Assembly (NCBI GenBank): GCA_905250075.1
Contig: CAJNOP010000278.1
Coordinates: 124,001 to 188,000, forward strand
Direction: 5' to 3'
Length of the DNA: 64,000 nucleotides
Source: Rotaria sp. Silwood1
Lineage: Eukaryota; Rotifera; Eurotatoria; Philodinida; Philodinidae
The notes under the pieces were generated by a model that had not been told where the DNA came from, did not search any database, and was given only the letters and a program-made list of their open reading frames with translations. A program made the position numbers and the translations under genes. Shown here piece by piece: positions 51,240 through 63,311 of this stretch (position 1 is the first letter of the stretch; each line of letters starts with the position of its first letter).

Positions 51240-52465
51240 TTCTTGAACAACTCGATGAAGTACTACCGAATGTTTCTTCGATTACGGTTTATATGGGTAA
51301 ATACTTTGTTGTTAATGTGCTTCTCTCTTCAATCTCAACAAATTTTGTAGAAATTGAAGAAATAGAATTTGTTAAAATAGAAATTATACCATTTTCAATT
51401 CTAATTCCTAGAATCAGAATTAGTTAGAAGAGAAAATCGACCGAAAAAACATTTCTCATTCAAGACAACTAAGAATATTCTCTGTCACAAAATTTAACTT
51501 ACTAAAGATATTTAAAAACATATGATAGTTGAGTTCAGCTCATAGAACTAAAATTGTTCAACCAGCTGGCATTCATTTGAATTAAGAGTTTCAGTTAATT
51601 GAAATAGACTAATCGTAAAATTCATTTAAAATCAATTAGTTCATGCGCATGATGTATTAACAATTAATGAATAATCAATTCGTGACTAAAATCACTAAAA
51701 TATATTGCTAGACAATTTGAAGGAAGTGATTGAATGAGTAGACTGATTCTTGGGTGCTGTGAAATGCCAGACATCAATTAATATTTATCCAATTGTGGCA
51801 GCTTTTTTAAAGCTTCGTTAAATATTGTTAGTTGTAGAATTTTAAAATTTGTAGAAAGTGTTCGAAGTCCTAATGAAAACCATCAAAACCGTATAAATAT
51901 AATTTCATCGTACTAAATTTTGTCAGGTAGATCGCTATGAATATAGAGTTCCAAATACGAAATTCATCTGAATCAAGTTTCTGTATCAATTACCTTCAGT
52001 TGAAAATTTAATTCAGTGCTCTCTTATCAGTATATTAAATATATTCATCAATTCATCTCAAATTTTTCAATGAAGTATACAGAAGAAACTTGTTTAGGTG
52101 GAAAATGTAAACTTTAATTCGATGGGCGAGTGAAATTTATTTTCCATTGGTTGCAAGGGTGTTGTGCTACGTCTTTTCTATTTGTTATCAGGTTAGATGT
52201 ATAAGAAACCAAAAAAACTTTGTTCCGGTTTCAGTCCTGATTCGATACCGATAGTTTCTTTCTTGATGGTCTCGGTGATGATCTTAATCCTAATATTTTT
52301 TACCTTTTTTGAATCCTTGTTCCTCCTGGAGAACATTTCAAAGCTTTTTTTGGGTTGAATCTAAAAACGTCTTGAATAATCTTTTATTGTTTGGTTTAGT
52401 CTGCGAGAGTATCACTTCTTTTTATTTCTTTCGAGTTGAGATGATAACGCTTTATCATTGTTTTA
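51240..52465. other. No gene seen
   Basis: AT-rich sequence between the foldback element and the mariner, with no recognisable coding sequence. Confidence 0.4.
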
Positions 52466-52524
52466 TTGGGTTGGCAAGAAAGTTTTGCGTCTTTTTTTTT
52501 TTACTAAACAAGAAAATGTATTTT

Positions 52525-53655
52525 TCAACAGAACAAAACAACCTCAATCAATAATATATTCGTCGTTATTGTCAATAACAGTGGCCCACCTTTTCGGCAG
52601 TTGGTAGATCCCGTTTTTTTATAAAAGTCTGGCTCTTTTGAGTCAAAAAAAGCGGTGAGGTCAGAATTGAGAGTGTCGTAGTGTTCAAAGAGTTTCTCAG
52701 CTAGATGGTTCCGAAGAGAGCGGAATATATGGTAATCCGATGGCGCCAGATCTTGGGAAAATGGTGGATGAGGAAGAACTCTCCAGCCCAACTTCTGAAT
52801 TTTTTCTCGCGTTATCTTCGCAATGTGTGGCCGAGCGCTGTTGTGAAGCAAAATCATTCCCTTTCCATTGATCAGCGTTGGACGCTTTTCAAGCAGTGCT
52901 TCCTGGACATGCTGTAGTTGATGAGCGTAGACCTCGGTGGTGATGGTAGCGTTGTCGAGAAGCTCGTAGTAAAGTACCCCCTCCCGGTCCCACCAGATAC
53001 ACAAGAGAACCTTCTTCGGATGAAGATCCACTTTGACATCCGGCAACGGCTTCTGCCACGGGTTCAACCACTGTTTCTTGCGGCCAAGGTTAATGTAGAA
53101 GATCCACTTCTGATCTCCGGTGACAATCCGCTCGAGAAAAGAGCTTTTTTGGTGACGGAAGAGAAACGAAACGCAAGCTGAAACTTGCTGGACCTTGTCA
53201 TTGGCGGACAGTTCGTGTGGCACCTAACTTCCATACTTTTGGATCTTGTCAAGCGCATGAAGATGATTTTCGACTGTGGTGTGTGAACAGCCTAGCTGCT
53301 TCGCAAGTTCACATGTGGTCTGCCGGGGGTTCGTCTCAAGCAGGCTTTCCAAGACATCGTCATTGACGATCGAAGGGCGTCCCTCACGTGGTTGATCCGT
53401 CAAGGTCCTGTCGTCGGAACGAAATCTGGCGTACCAGCGATTACAAGTGGATTTGGTAGTGGAGCCGTCGCCGTACACCTCACAGATTTCTTTTTCTGCT
53501 GCCGCTCCTGAGAGTCCTCTGATGAATTCAAACAACATACAGTGTCGAATGTGAAGCTTTTGTGCATCTATATAATTCAAAGCAACTGGTGTCACGTCTT
53601 CAGGCCGAGACCGATATGAAACAGAAATCACGAGTTGAGGAGCTTGTTTATTCAC
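52525..53655 (-). pseudogene. Mariner transposase with in-frame stop and a lost catalytic Asp
   Basis: The frame begins MNKQAPQLVISVSYRSRPED. After about 30 extra residues come the two DNA-binding helix-turn-helix motifs (HIRHCMLFEFIRGLSGAAAE, WYARFRSDDRTLTDQPREGR, CELAKQLGCSHTTVENHLHA). A TAG at 53224-53226 falls where the family has Trp in KWVPHEL, and the same frame continues. The catalytic region shows VTGDQKWIFY (first Asp), then LLHNSARPH where the family has LLHDNARPH, so the second catalytic Asp is Asn (codon 52840-52842), then DLAPSDYHIF (third Asp). Either change would abolish cut-and-paste activity. Total length, counting through the stop, is about 375 codons, long for mariner because of the N-terminal extension. 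Confidence 0.9.
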
Positions 53656-53718
53656 ATGTGGAAACTAACGATCTAACTGTACAACTGAGAAAAGAATGAA
53701 CGAGTAACAGCGAACAGC

Positions 53719-53862
53719 CTATATATATAGTGTTGAAAATAGAACATTCCAGAACATTAAGCAAGAACCCATCCACGAAAGAGGAATAGAAACCATAGAA
53801 AGTTCCAGAATGTACTCCAACACTGAACAAGTAGTAGTCACGTGACCCCATACCCACGTGAC
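53719..53862 (-). promoter_or_regulatory. Heat-shock-like promoter upstream of the mariner transposase
   Basis: Two heat-shock-element matches with exact 5-bp phasing lie upstream of the transposase: AGAACATTCCAGAACATTA (53741-53759; GAA, TTC, GAA at 42, 47, 52) and GAAAGTTCCAGAATGTAC (53798-53815; GAA, TTC, GAA). Nearer the gene is a TATA run (53720-53729), about 65 bp before the start codon and 12 bp from the first element. Further upstream are two CACGTG boxes, one inside the palindrome GTCACGTGAC (53837-53846), the other at 53855-53860. The order matches metazoan heat-shock promoters. Function is inferred from motifs. Confidence 0.6.
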
Positions 53863-54069
53863 CTCATGGTCATATGACATCATAGTCATTACATCACAAA
53901 TTGTAATCGGAATAGTATGAAACCCAACCAAAAGAATAAAATAACTACTCACGAGACAATATTCTTTCCATTGGCACTTAAATCAAGTCGATAGCTTATC
54001 AAATAAAAAAGTTACAGCAATGTGTTAAGATAATAAAAAAAGACGCAAAACTTTCTTGCTAACCCAATA

Positions 54070-56052
54070 CATGTTTCAAAAAAATTGTTTCTTCAAAGTA
54101 TCAGTTCAAAGGTTGAAAATACGATTCTTTTGAAGACCCGAAATCCTCCGTAAAGATTAATATCTAAAAGTCTAACATGTCTGGTAAAGCTTAACAAAAG
54201 CACGAATGCTTCAAGCTTGTTACAGTCTAGTGGTTTTTAAAGATTAACCAAATATGATATTAAAACTTTTAATCATTCGAGAACACCTATTAAAAGCATT
54301 ATTTCCAAACGCAAAGACAGCAAATTCTTTTTCTGAAACTTATTGTGGTAGTTTAAACCGGTATCTGTTAACACTTTAAAACTCAGAGACGTTCTAGAAT
54401 ATGTACTTATCAAATAAATAAATAAATTGTAGTATCGCGAGTCACTATCAGAAGATGCAATGACTTGAGAAGTGACTTTTTGCATTGTGTATCTTTACGT
54501 GTATAATATTTTCGTAATTATTAAATGCATTTAATTTAGGATGTGTTCTCCTTTATATCAGACTTATGACGGGTTCACCACATATTTATCTAGCCATTAT
54601 ACAAGTATAAATGAGATATGACACTAGTCGTTTTTACTCTCGGCCTATACCTGTCATCGCTCGAAAAATGCTTTCATTGAAGTTTTGGTTTCCAAATATG
54701 ATGGCACATATCTCGAAACTATGCTGTTGATGTCAAAAAAAATGAAAAGTAACACTCACATCTATAGTTCGAGTTACCTATTGACATCATCTTGAACAAT
54801 CATCAGAAAAATATCAGAGTTAGATACAGAAATATTGTTGAAGCTAGGTTAACTTTCATGTTTTTACTATTAAACTTTCCTCCAATGAAGAATGCACATT
54901 TATCTGAGAAGAAGTCGATTGAGATAACTACGATGGATAACACCAAATAAAAGCTCAGAAATAAACACTAAAACATATTCTTACATTTATTAGAATTTTC
55001 TGAAGCTATTTTATTTGCATTCAGCATCTCAAAGTTGAGTCTATCTTTGTAATTTTTAGAATAGTTTTTCCTTCTTGTCTCTCTTAGTACAATGCGTTAG
55101 GCTGGGATATAGACGCTGTCACACTATCCTTTTTTTGAATGTATCAAATCTTTTACAAAAGAAGCTTTCTTCAACGTTTGTATATCATTTGAATCGTCAT
55201 CGATAGGTAAAAAAGCTACATATCGCTATTGCCTACAGAAATAACAGTATTAACAAGCAGAAAACTTGGCAATTCTATTGCATATATATATCTGTTTGAA
55301 ATCAATCGATAACTCTTTTACTTGGTATCTCATAGAATCATACTATTGCTCAATATTTATCATGAGAAAACCACATGATTGCATAGGAAATTAGTTTGGA
55401 CAACTCCATAACTTTGATTAATCCGTAGCTGACCCGACGCAAAAAAATTGGATCAACATTATGATACAAAATTCAAAGTTACGTTTCTGATAAATCAGTA
55501 TGATACATGAAAGTTTTGTCTTTAGTTGAACGTGAGTTCAATTTTATTTCGATAGTGAAGACAAAAGCACAAATGATTAAGAGAATCAAGAAGAAGAGAA
55601 TGCCAACAACAACAACAATCCTTTTCAAATAGAAGAAGTATATGTGTAATTATACAACGATAAAATATCAAGTATTATAACTTATGCAATAGAGAAATTT
55701 CAAAGTCAATGTTAGTTATCCGTAAGAGGATAGAAACAAATGTAGAGTATCAAATGAAAAGACGCAAACAAACGAACGATTTATAATGATTAAGACAGAC
55801 TTAAAAAAAACCGAAGCATACAACAGAAAGAGAAAGAGAAAGAAAATGAACATGCACATATATATATATAGTCCATTAAGAAGAATAAATCCTTAATAAT
55901 GTAATTATGTAAGAAATTCAATAAATATTCTTTGAAGAAAAATGAGTAAGAAGTAAGGAATTGTTAAGTCTATAAAGATGAATTATTGAGTTTTCTTCTT
56001 AGTTAGTCATAGGTTATTTTGATCGATTGTTCGATTTCTACATAACGTTTTC
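54070..56052. other. No gene seen
   Basis: AT-rich, with an AT dinucleotide run near 55858-55872 and a short CAA repeat near 55605. No coding sequence recognised. Confidence 0.45.
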
Positions 56053-57351
56053 TCAGAATTTGTCACTTGGATCGATTTGATTACGATGCGTAACAGTTGT
56101 TGTTCGTCGATGGTGTTTCTGCCAAAAATATCGTACTTTTTTCAATATCAACAAAATGCGCAATATAATAAATCTAAGACAAATTGTCAGACCACCGTAG
56201 AAACCTAACAATGTTGTTATCATATAAGCAACATTATTGTTTTCATCAAATGTCAATTGACATAAATGAGGAGAACATGCTTGATAATAGGCAGAGAAGT
56301 TGCTTGCATAGATCCATTCTTCGACAAATAATTCATCGATCATTGTACCTAATTTTGTTGTCAAGTGCGAAAATCGAGTAACAACTAATGGATTGAGCAC
56401 AGATGGAACCATTGAACTATTCAACAACGTACCCAGTGTAGACAAACATGTTGAATTGAAGAAACATTCGAGTGTTGATTGACGCAATCCATCTACCGGC
56501 AAACATCCACCAATGATGCCTGGTAATGCAATTGTTTCGTTGCCTAAAACAAGGTTGAGTGGTCTCCAACATGTGGGTGACAATGTTGCTGCGCAGGAGC
56601 ATGTATTATTATTGTATGAACGAGGGATCGTTGCTACTATATAACTTTCTGCAGCTGTCGTAAATGCAATTTCCCAGGTTGTCATAAACATATTCTGCAA
56701 TTGATTTGAACGAAGTGCGTCTCTAATATATTTGAGTCTATGTAGATATGTGACAGGAGTTTGTTGAATAAACATATTTAGTGCTGACGTAACTTCACTT
56801 TCAAACAATTTCTGTGTTAATGCTTCGATACTAACAAATGTTTTTGACGCAAATGTAAGTGCAGCATTTGTTACTGTTTGATTGGCTAATGTGCAAAATG
56901 ACGCGATCATTCGAAAATAGGCACCCAACAACGGACGATCTTTAAATATGTATGTATTACCCGTGGCTACCACTAAAGTCCACCATTGAGATGTGATGAA
57001 ACCGCTCGAACATATTTGATGGTAAACGGCTGATACAGACAGAAAAGTACCATATTGTATTGAGGTATGACTACAAGGACACGAAAGAGCATTGGTTTGG
57101 CTTTGATAATAAAGCATTTCGAATGTTGCTTCAGACGGTGACTTGACTGTATATGAGCGTGCTTGTTCATTGAGACCGGTGAATATCAGAATAAGCGAGA
57201 ATGAAATGCAGAGTAAGATTAAATAAATCCGAGTGGCCAAAAATGGGGTGTCAGTTTCATTATTGAACAAGTTGATTGAAAGAAAATTTTGTACGACGCT
57301 TTTAATACAAGACCACATTCGTTGGGGTTGATTACCTACATGATTAATCAT
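56053..57351 (-). CDS. Two-transmembrane, cysteine-rich ectodomain protein (432 aa)
   Basis: A single uninterrupted exon. There is a hydrophobic segment at about residues 41-62 (RIYLILLCISFSLILIFTGL) and another near the C-terminus (YMITTLLGFYGGLTICLRFI, IILRILLIL), each with a short cytoplasmic end. The region between is extracellular-looking, with paired cysteines (LSCPCSHTSI, HQICSSGFIT, NNNTCSCAAT, TLECFFNSTC, QACSPHLCQLT) and several N-glycosylation sites. Two-TM topology, a YxxCxPHLC motif before TM2 and GGL within TM2 recall DEG/ENaC channels, but the classic DEG/ENaC motifs were not found. It is homologous to the pieces at 59266-59936 and 63312-64000, so it belongs to a tandem family. 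Function is unknown; ion channel or receptor is a guess. Confidence 0.75.
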   Translation of the reverse strand: MINHVGNQPQRMWSCIKSVVQNFLSINLFNNETDTPFLATRIYLILLCISFSLILIFTGLNEQARSYTVKSPSEATFEMLYYQSQTNALSCPCSHTSIQYGTFLSVSAVYHQICSSGFITSQWWTLVVATGNTYIFKDRPLLGAYFRMIASFCTLANQTVTNAALTFASKTFVSIEALTQKLFESEVTSALNMFIQQTPVTYLHRLKYIRDALRSNQLQNMFMTTWEIAFTTAAESYIVATIPRSYNNNTCSCAATLSPTCWRPLNLVLGNETIALPGIIGGCLPVDGLRQSTLECFFNSTCLSTLGTLLNSSMVPSVLNPLVVTRFSHLTTKLGTMIDELFVEEWIYASNFSAYYQACSPHLCQLTFDENNNVAYMITTLLGFYGGLTICLRFIILRILLILKKVRYFWQKHHRRTTTVTHRNQIDPSDKF

Positions 57352-59265
57352 AACAACAGAAAAACCAAGTATGGTGACCTATTTCGCCGAAATTGTTTTA
57401 GAAGCTGTAAGATCCAAGTAGTTATTTTACTACCCATGTCGCCTCTTTTCTATGTACTTCGAGAAAATGACATGTAGTGATTAAATTATGAAAAAATGTT
57501 GTGAAATTTTCTCTAAGTCCTTCAGTTTATGCATCATAAAACTGAACCGTGCTATATTTCATTTACTTCGACCAAAATACACTAAGCTGCAATGTAAAAA
57601 TATCGCAGTAACATTTTCAATAGTGAAACAGCTCAGTATCATTAGTTCGTCTCTGTCCATTAGCAATCGATACGCATCTCTCTATGAATTTCATCAATAA
57701 ACTAACGCTCGTCGAGCGACGAGTTGCTTAAGTGATAATCTCTCATTCATATAGCTAGTTATTTATCGTTGTTTAGCGTTAGCGAATACCAAAACATAAT
57801 TCTGGTCGTCAATAAATGCTTTTCAGGTAATGCGTTACGTCAGTACTAATTTCTTTTCACTTTGTTAACCTTTTTGTTTTAGGTTCATCAGAAGTTGCTA
57901 ACAGACATCTCCATTGGCACATGCAATTGAATTAATACCGATTTATCGTTTAATTCAGCCAGCATTATACTGATAAGCACATCGTTATAGGATCTCGCTC
58001 AGACCTTCATACTTTCTTTTTCTTGTCTCACTAAAAGAATTACACTATCTTCCATCATTTCCGTGTTAAACTGTATGACTTGATTTTGCGTTTTGTAACT
58101 GCAGGTGTTCGTTCTTTCAGTTAATATATTCATAAATTAGGCTTTTTCTTTCGTAACAAAGTACTTGACCTACAAGTAATTCTGAACGATGTTTGCAAAG
58201 ACTTTGTTTTGAGCCATCTGTGGAAAAAATATTTTGGTAACAAAGAAAAAACCATATTTCTGAATAAATCAATTTGGGACACGAAAAATTTGTTCAAAAC
58301 ATAGAGTCAACAATTTGATAGATTGGGAAATGATGAAGCAGCACGAACTACTTCTGACTGTAGAGAAAATAAGCTTTTCTAGCGTACATAGCTACAATAT
58401 GCTACAAGTCACGAGTTCGAATTCTTAATCACTATTAAACATGATAAGATTTTTCTTCTATCAAAGTCGTACGATGTTTAGCTTTAACACAAATCTCATT
58501 GTGAGTCACAGTTATGCGTAATTTTAGAAAAGTTTAAGCAGATTAGAGTACATACATATAGTGCTTAAGCATAGTTTAAGACTGTGAGCAAAAACTATGC
58601 AAAATGTACACACATTTGAACTTAATGATGACAAATTATTGTTACCGAAGTTGGATTCAACCATCGTTGACCTCATAGAAGGATTTTTTTAAGAATCCAC
58701 TGCAACAACAAGATTTAATCAACTGTAATATTGGATTGGTGCCTACATTTGCTATTCGAGAAAAACAAAAATATATTCGGGAGGGGGGGGGGGCTATATT
58801 TCTTTAAAAAAAGAGAATGTACTTCGTATTATATAAATGAAATAAAACACTATTTATTTCGATTTTCTTGTTTTTAATGAAAAGTAAAAACCCAACCGTT
58901 TTTTCCTCAGCAAAAAATAGGTATGAGAAAAAAAGAAGTGGCACTTACATAATAGACTCAGTTTTTAAATATTCGTTTAAAAGTTCAGAGAAAAACATTT
59001 GAAATGTTCCAATTATGTGAGTAACCTATAACTCTCCCTGTTGATGTTTGAATACGATACGAAATGGATAGATGATTGGGATCAGTGTCGTAGTAGAGCT
59101 CGGGTCAAAACGGAATTCTTTGAGCATGCTTCGGTTTACATCTGAACTCAGCTTAGCATATAGCTGATATGCAAAACTCGGCTATTCTTTGGATTATTTT
59201 TCTGATATGGCGAAAACAACGATAAAATAGAGATGAATTTCCCTTTTGATGAAATTGAATTTTTC
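57352..59265. other. No gene seen; poly-G run
   Basis: Intergenic between two members of the two-TM family. A run of about 12 G interrupted once lies near 58780-58793 (GGGAGGGGGGGGGGG), a likely sequencing or slippage trouble spot. No coding sequence recognised. Confidence 0.45.
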
Positions 59266-59936
59266 CTAATGAAAATCGTATTTTTGACGAACAATCAATA
59301 TCAACGTACCAATCGCATGGCTTGACTCAGTAGTTGTACGTGTATTTCGTAAGAATAGTCGTGATGAAATGATTTTCACGATGAATGGTGCAAGTATTTT
59401 AAGTATGACACTTAACCCACCCGCAAGACCAAGAATGGCTGAAATAACTTGAAATTTATTGTAGCGATGTGTGTAAGTATATGTACAAATATGTGGATTA
59501 CATGCGTTATAATGAGTTGTTACATTAGCTGTATTGATCCAATCTTCAATCATCAGATTTGAGACGATAACTTCCATAGTGGTATTAGGTAAATAACGAC
59601 TTGGCAAGCAAGCATCAAGTACGGAAACATTTAATGAGATTGGTTGCATCACATGATCGGTTTCAAACAGACGCCAGTCTAACAACATTTGAATACAAGA
59701 TCGATTATAAAGGCATTCAAGTGTTGACAATAGAAGTGAATTAACTGGAAAACAACTTGTCACCATACCAGGCACAGTTTGGTTAGGTTGAGCGATGTTT
59801 ATGTGACAATAAATCGATGCGCAATAGAAACCTTGTGGACGTGTACAGGCGTTGCTCGTTAAACATGAACAAGTTTTATTATCAGGTAGAAAAAATGTTT
59901 TTGACTGGTAGCGCAGTGCCCATGAATAATTTGATG
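59266..59936 (-). CDS. C-terminal exon of a two-TM ectodomain protein
   Basis: After an acceptor-like TAAATTATAG the frame reads SNYSWALRYQSKTFFLPDNK, TCSCLTSNACTRPQGFYC, TVPGMVTSCFPVNSLLLSTL, ECLYNRSC, TTHYNACNPHICTYTYTH, and a TM2 AILGLAGGLSVILKILAPF. These align with the second half of the 432-aa protein at 56053-57351 (NNNTCSCAAT, PGIIGGCLPVDGL, STLECFFNSTC, YYQACSPHLCQ, LLGFYGGLT). The first half is missing here. The exon needs a preceding exon ending in phase 1, whereas the upstream candidate (63312-64000) ends in phase 0, so an intermediate small exon of about 80 nt is missing or was not found. Confidence 0.65.
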
Positions 59937-60528
59937 CTATAATTTATAGAAAAACTAATTTTAAAATAAGTTCTAACGAAAATTTCATAAAAATATGTTC
60001 CTTTGACTCTTTTATTTTTCCAATTCTATATATTTATATATAATGATCTTATACTTTCGACGCTACTTGTCAAATTCGAAGCTGACTCGCTATATTAGCT
60101 TGTCCGAAAAGTTCGTGCAACTTAGCTGATACTGCATGTGTGAAAAATTTGGTCTACATCATCATGAGGAATGTATATATTTTTCCTAGATTCTCTTTTT
60201 TCCACTCGCTTGTACGATTTCTTTTCAATAGACAAAAAAATTGTTTACAATCCTGTCTGCCTATAGGCCACTCATCCATTGGCTACCTATTTTGAGAATC
60301 ATGATAGGCTCGTTTTAACAGTCGATCAACGACCACAACATACTCTACCCAAGTATATAAGTTAACGGAAAAACAGTGTTTAAGTACAATGATTTAGAAC
60401 TGCTTAGACAGTGTGACGTGTTCTCGAAAGCACGTTTAAACTATTTAAAAACATTTATTTGTTAAAACGCGTTGCTACTTTTTAAACGAATATAGTGTAA
60501 ATATCTATGACTATTGGAACATAATTTT

Positions 60529-60928
60529 TCGGGCATACGTAGAAGAAGAAGGAGAAGAATGCCCCTGCCTTGCGGCTACCTTGCAGTATGGGGTGCTGTT
60601 CCAGGACAGTTTCAAAGGCCCGATATTTTCCTGCAACTATTACTAGTTGCAGCTCTGGACAGAAGGCCGGCCTGACTCAAAGTTCTTTTCGCTTAATCGC
60701 TTAAGCTTCCCATACATGCTGACTAACCACATACGAGCCATCAAGGCTTTTTGTGTATGTCGACAACGTAGTCAGCGTGCTATCGGATGGGTAGTCCGAG
60801 ACAAAACAGCCGTTAGTGACTTGTCCAAGGTCATTCTATGTATGATGGCGCCGAGGTTTGAACGCACTATCTTGTGGATATGAGTCGAACATCTTAACCA
60901 TTCAGCCACAGGGGCTCGGGCATATGTA
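60529..60928 (-). mobile_element. tRNA-derived SINE-like insertion with 13-bp target-site duplication
   Basis: Direct repeats TCGGGCATACGTA (60529-60541) and TCGGGCATATGTA (60916-60928) flank 374 bp. Reading the minus strand from 60915, the element starts GCCCCTGTGGCTGAATGGTT. This includes an A-box-like TGGCTGAATGGTT, and about 40 bases later GCGTTCAAACCTC is a B-box-like sequence. The other end is a TTCTTCTCCTTCTTCTTC simple tail next to the duplication. A tRNA-like head, a simple-repeat 3' tail and a target-site duplication are the hallmarks of a SINE. Its GC content is higher than its surroundings. The LINE partner is unknown. Confidence 0.65.
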
Positions 60929-60929
60929 A

Positions 60930-63209
60930 CAGCTTTGATAGCTACAACGAGTGTAACTCTGACTGTCACTATGAGTCCTCTACTTAGCCACAGCTACACT
61001 CTCATTAATACAGAAACCTAGCCACTCTCGTATCTAGATTTACACTCATACTCAACTAAATCTCACATCAATACATCCATATAGTAAATACAATAGTAAA
61101 CTTTTTACTTGGTTATTATAATCAATTATGGCAGTTTAAAAATAACATTACCTTACTACGTATAATTTATTATTGTATTGGTATGTCCTCATTTTTAAGA
61201 AAAAGATATCGGAAACATTAGAGACATCAGAAAAGAGAAGAATGATATCAACACTTAACGATGTATAGCATACACAATAGAATAATTAAAGATATCACAA
61301 AATTGCTAATACTTTAACCTTCCACGCTCTTCAGCATGAATATAACAATGTGCTGCATGTTTGTTTGAGTAAGTGACATCATTCTGTAATTTTTTTTATC
61401 TCATATAATCACAAACAAGCTCAAATTGTGTCATCAATTGTTCATTATGATTTTCATGTACACAGATTTATAAACTTTGCGTAATAAACTTGAAATAAAC
61501 TTAAAATACATTTTAATATCCTATTCTGACTAAACATTTTAATACATTTTCACATATATATGATTCTTCTAGCTAGCAGAATTCAGCGAAGAATATTTAC
61601 TACGAAATTCTGCCTACTTAACTACAAAAACATGCTTTTATGATGATACGATCTTTTTACCGTAGTTTTAGTCACACAAGTATGTTTTAGCGACTATAGT
61701 GTAGGAAAATATTTAAATAGTATGTGAAAAGCTGTAGTGAATAGTTTTTGATCATTGTAATATGATCTAAACCCAAGTAGAAACTTCATGTTTGAACGTG
61801 ACTCATTTCGTATTAGTGAAATGAGATCATTTTAACAGATCATAATAAGATTACACCTATAAAAAATATCAATAAACGCGTTTTTATATTTGAAAACATT
61901 AAAAGCGCTTATTTAAAATGTTTTAACATTTTTACAACCACTATTTGTGTGTCTGGATGATTGGGCTCGAATTTGGAGTAGGTTAGAATGCAAGAAATGG
62001 CTAACTGGTTTTTAAAGACCAATAATCTTTCTAATTCAAAAATTAAAAACCCTAAACTCCCATCGTAGGATATGCGAAGTTTTCCATTGATCATTTGTTA
62101 AACAACAATACGTCGAATAAACGTATTCTGATTTCCATTATCACGGATCCTAGTCTATATAAAACTATAAGTATATTGAAAATTTCAGCTGTCGATATAT
62201 TTTCAGTTCCTGGTATGGATGTCAGTTTCTGACTCAATCGTCATGAAGCCACATTGACTTGAGACAGATTGAAAAAATAAGCAAGTTCATAAGTGTGAAT
62301 ATAATCGGAAACACATGAAAACAAATCTTCGAATAGGCTCTATTCCTTGGGAACGAAACCCTAGAGAACAGCAAACCTGACATCATTAGTTTCTAGATGC
62401 AAAAGTGGCAATTCATCCACACTCTTGTGATAGCTGAGACATGAGTACGAACGATTACGAAAATGATCTTATTTTCGCAGAAAGCGAATAATGAAATGAG
62501 GCCAAGAAGGCAATCAACCGAAGAATAATCTACATCCTACGTGATGGTATCAACGAAAGGTTTCATGAACTTTTCGAACAATCTGATATGTTGAATTGTG
62601 AACTCGTAATAACACAAACACAAACATAGATGACTTTAGATGTCCCTACATGAAAATAAATGCTTGATTGACGAATATCTCAAGTAGGATCTTTGAGCCC
62701 ACATTTTCATGGGCCCCGACCCGAACTCAAACAAATCTTGAAAGTTTCGAACCGGTAACCCAATCAGAATCCGAGAAATAAGAGTAAAACTAAGGATGTA
62801 GGTTCGTCCTAGACTCGAAGTCAAAAATAAGGCTTTGCCCTCAGATTCAAGTCTGAAAAAAGTCGCAGCTCTCTAATCTCAAAGCTTCTATCACACAGAA
62901 ATCAAGAAGAGTTTAGCAGAAAATCTATTTTTTTTATCTATTCTCAAATGCTTCCTTTGTATTTGATAATTTGACTTTGTTTTTATTATTCAATTTAATC
63001 AATCACGATGTATAGGTTTGTGATATGGTTTTTATATGGAGATCAATAGACATTCTCTGAGAGTGTATATTTTTTCTGCAAGGTAATTCCTATAAAATGT
63101 AGTTTTTCGAAGATCTTATTTTCGATGCAAAACGTGCTTACGTGAATTATATATGGTGAATGAGACTTGGGCGAAATTCGGAACAGATGAAACATAGAAG
63201 TGGTTGTCT
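60930..63209. other. No gene seen
   Basis: Part of the interval between the two halves of a two-TM family gene. No small exon equivalent to the missing stretch was recognised by eye, and no transposase. Confidence 0.4.
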
Positions 63210-63311
63210 TCAATAGACGTTCGTACAAGTGATAATATAGCCAGAAAAGATGCAAGTGTCTACGACAAAGAAGTTCATTATATTTTTAATCTTAATTACA
63301 TCTTTTCTAAC

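Larger units (their letters stand above)
52466..54067 (-). mobile_element. Mariner transposon, inactive (1602 bp)
   Basis: The ends are inverted repeats of about 26 bp: left TTGGGTTGGCAAGAAAGTTT then TGCGTC, right GACGCAAAACTTTCTTGCTA then ACCCAA. Both are flanked by TA (52464-52465 and 54068-54069), the mariner target-site duplication. The single transposase gene is on the minus strand. At 1.6 kb it is longer than the usual 1.3 kb, because about 410 bp precede the transposase start and hold promoter-like motifs. Confidence 0.9.

Noticed and set aside
52889-53258. Plus- and minus-strand alternative frames in the mariner
   Set aside because: They overlap the transposase, whose motifs are clear; they reflect its higher GC content.
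58775-58795. Poly-G run as a functional G-quadruplex
   Set aside because: A single G run without the spaced tracts needed; more likely slippage.
60846-60925. A genuine tRNA gene on the minus strand
   Set aside because: A- and B-box-like motifs exist, but the acceptor stem does not pair and the sequence continues into a tailed element with target-site duplication, so a SINE is the better reading.
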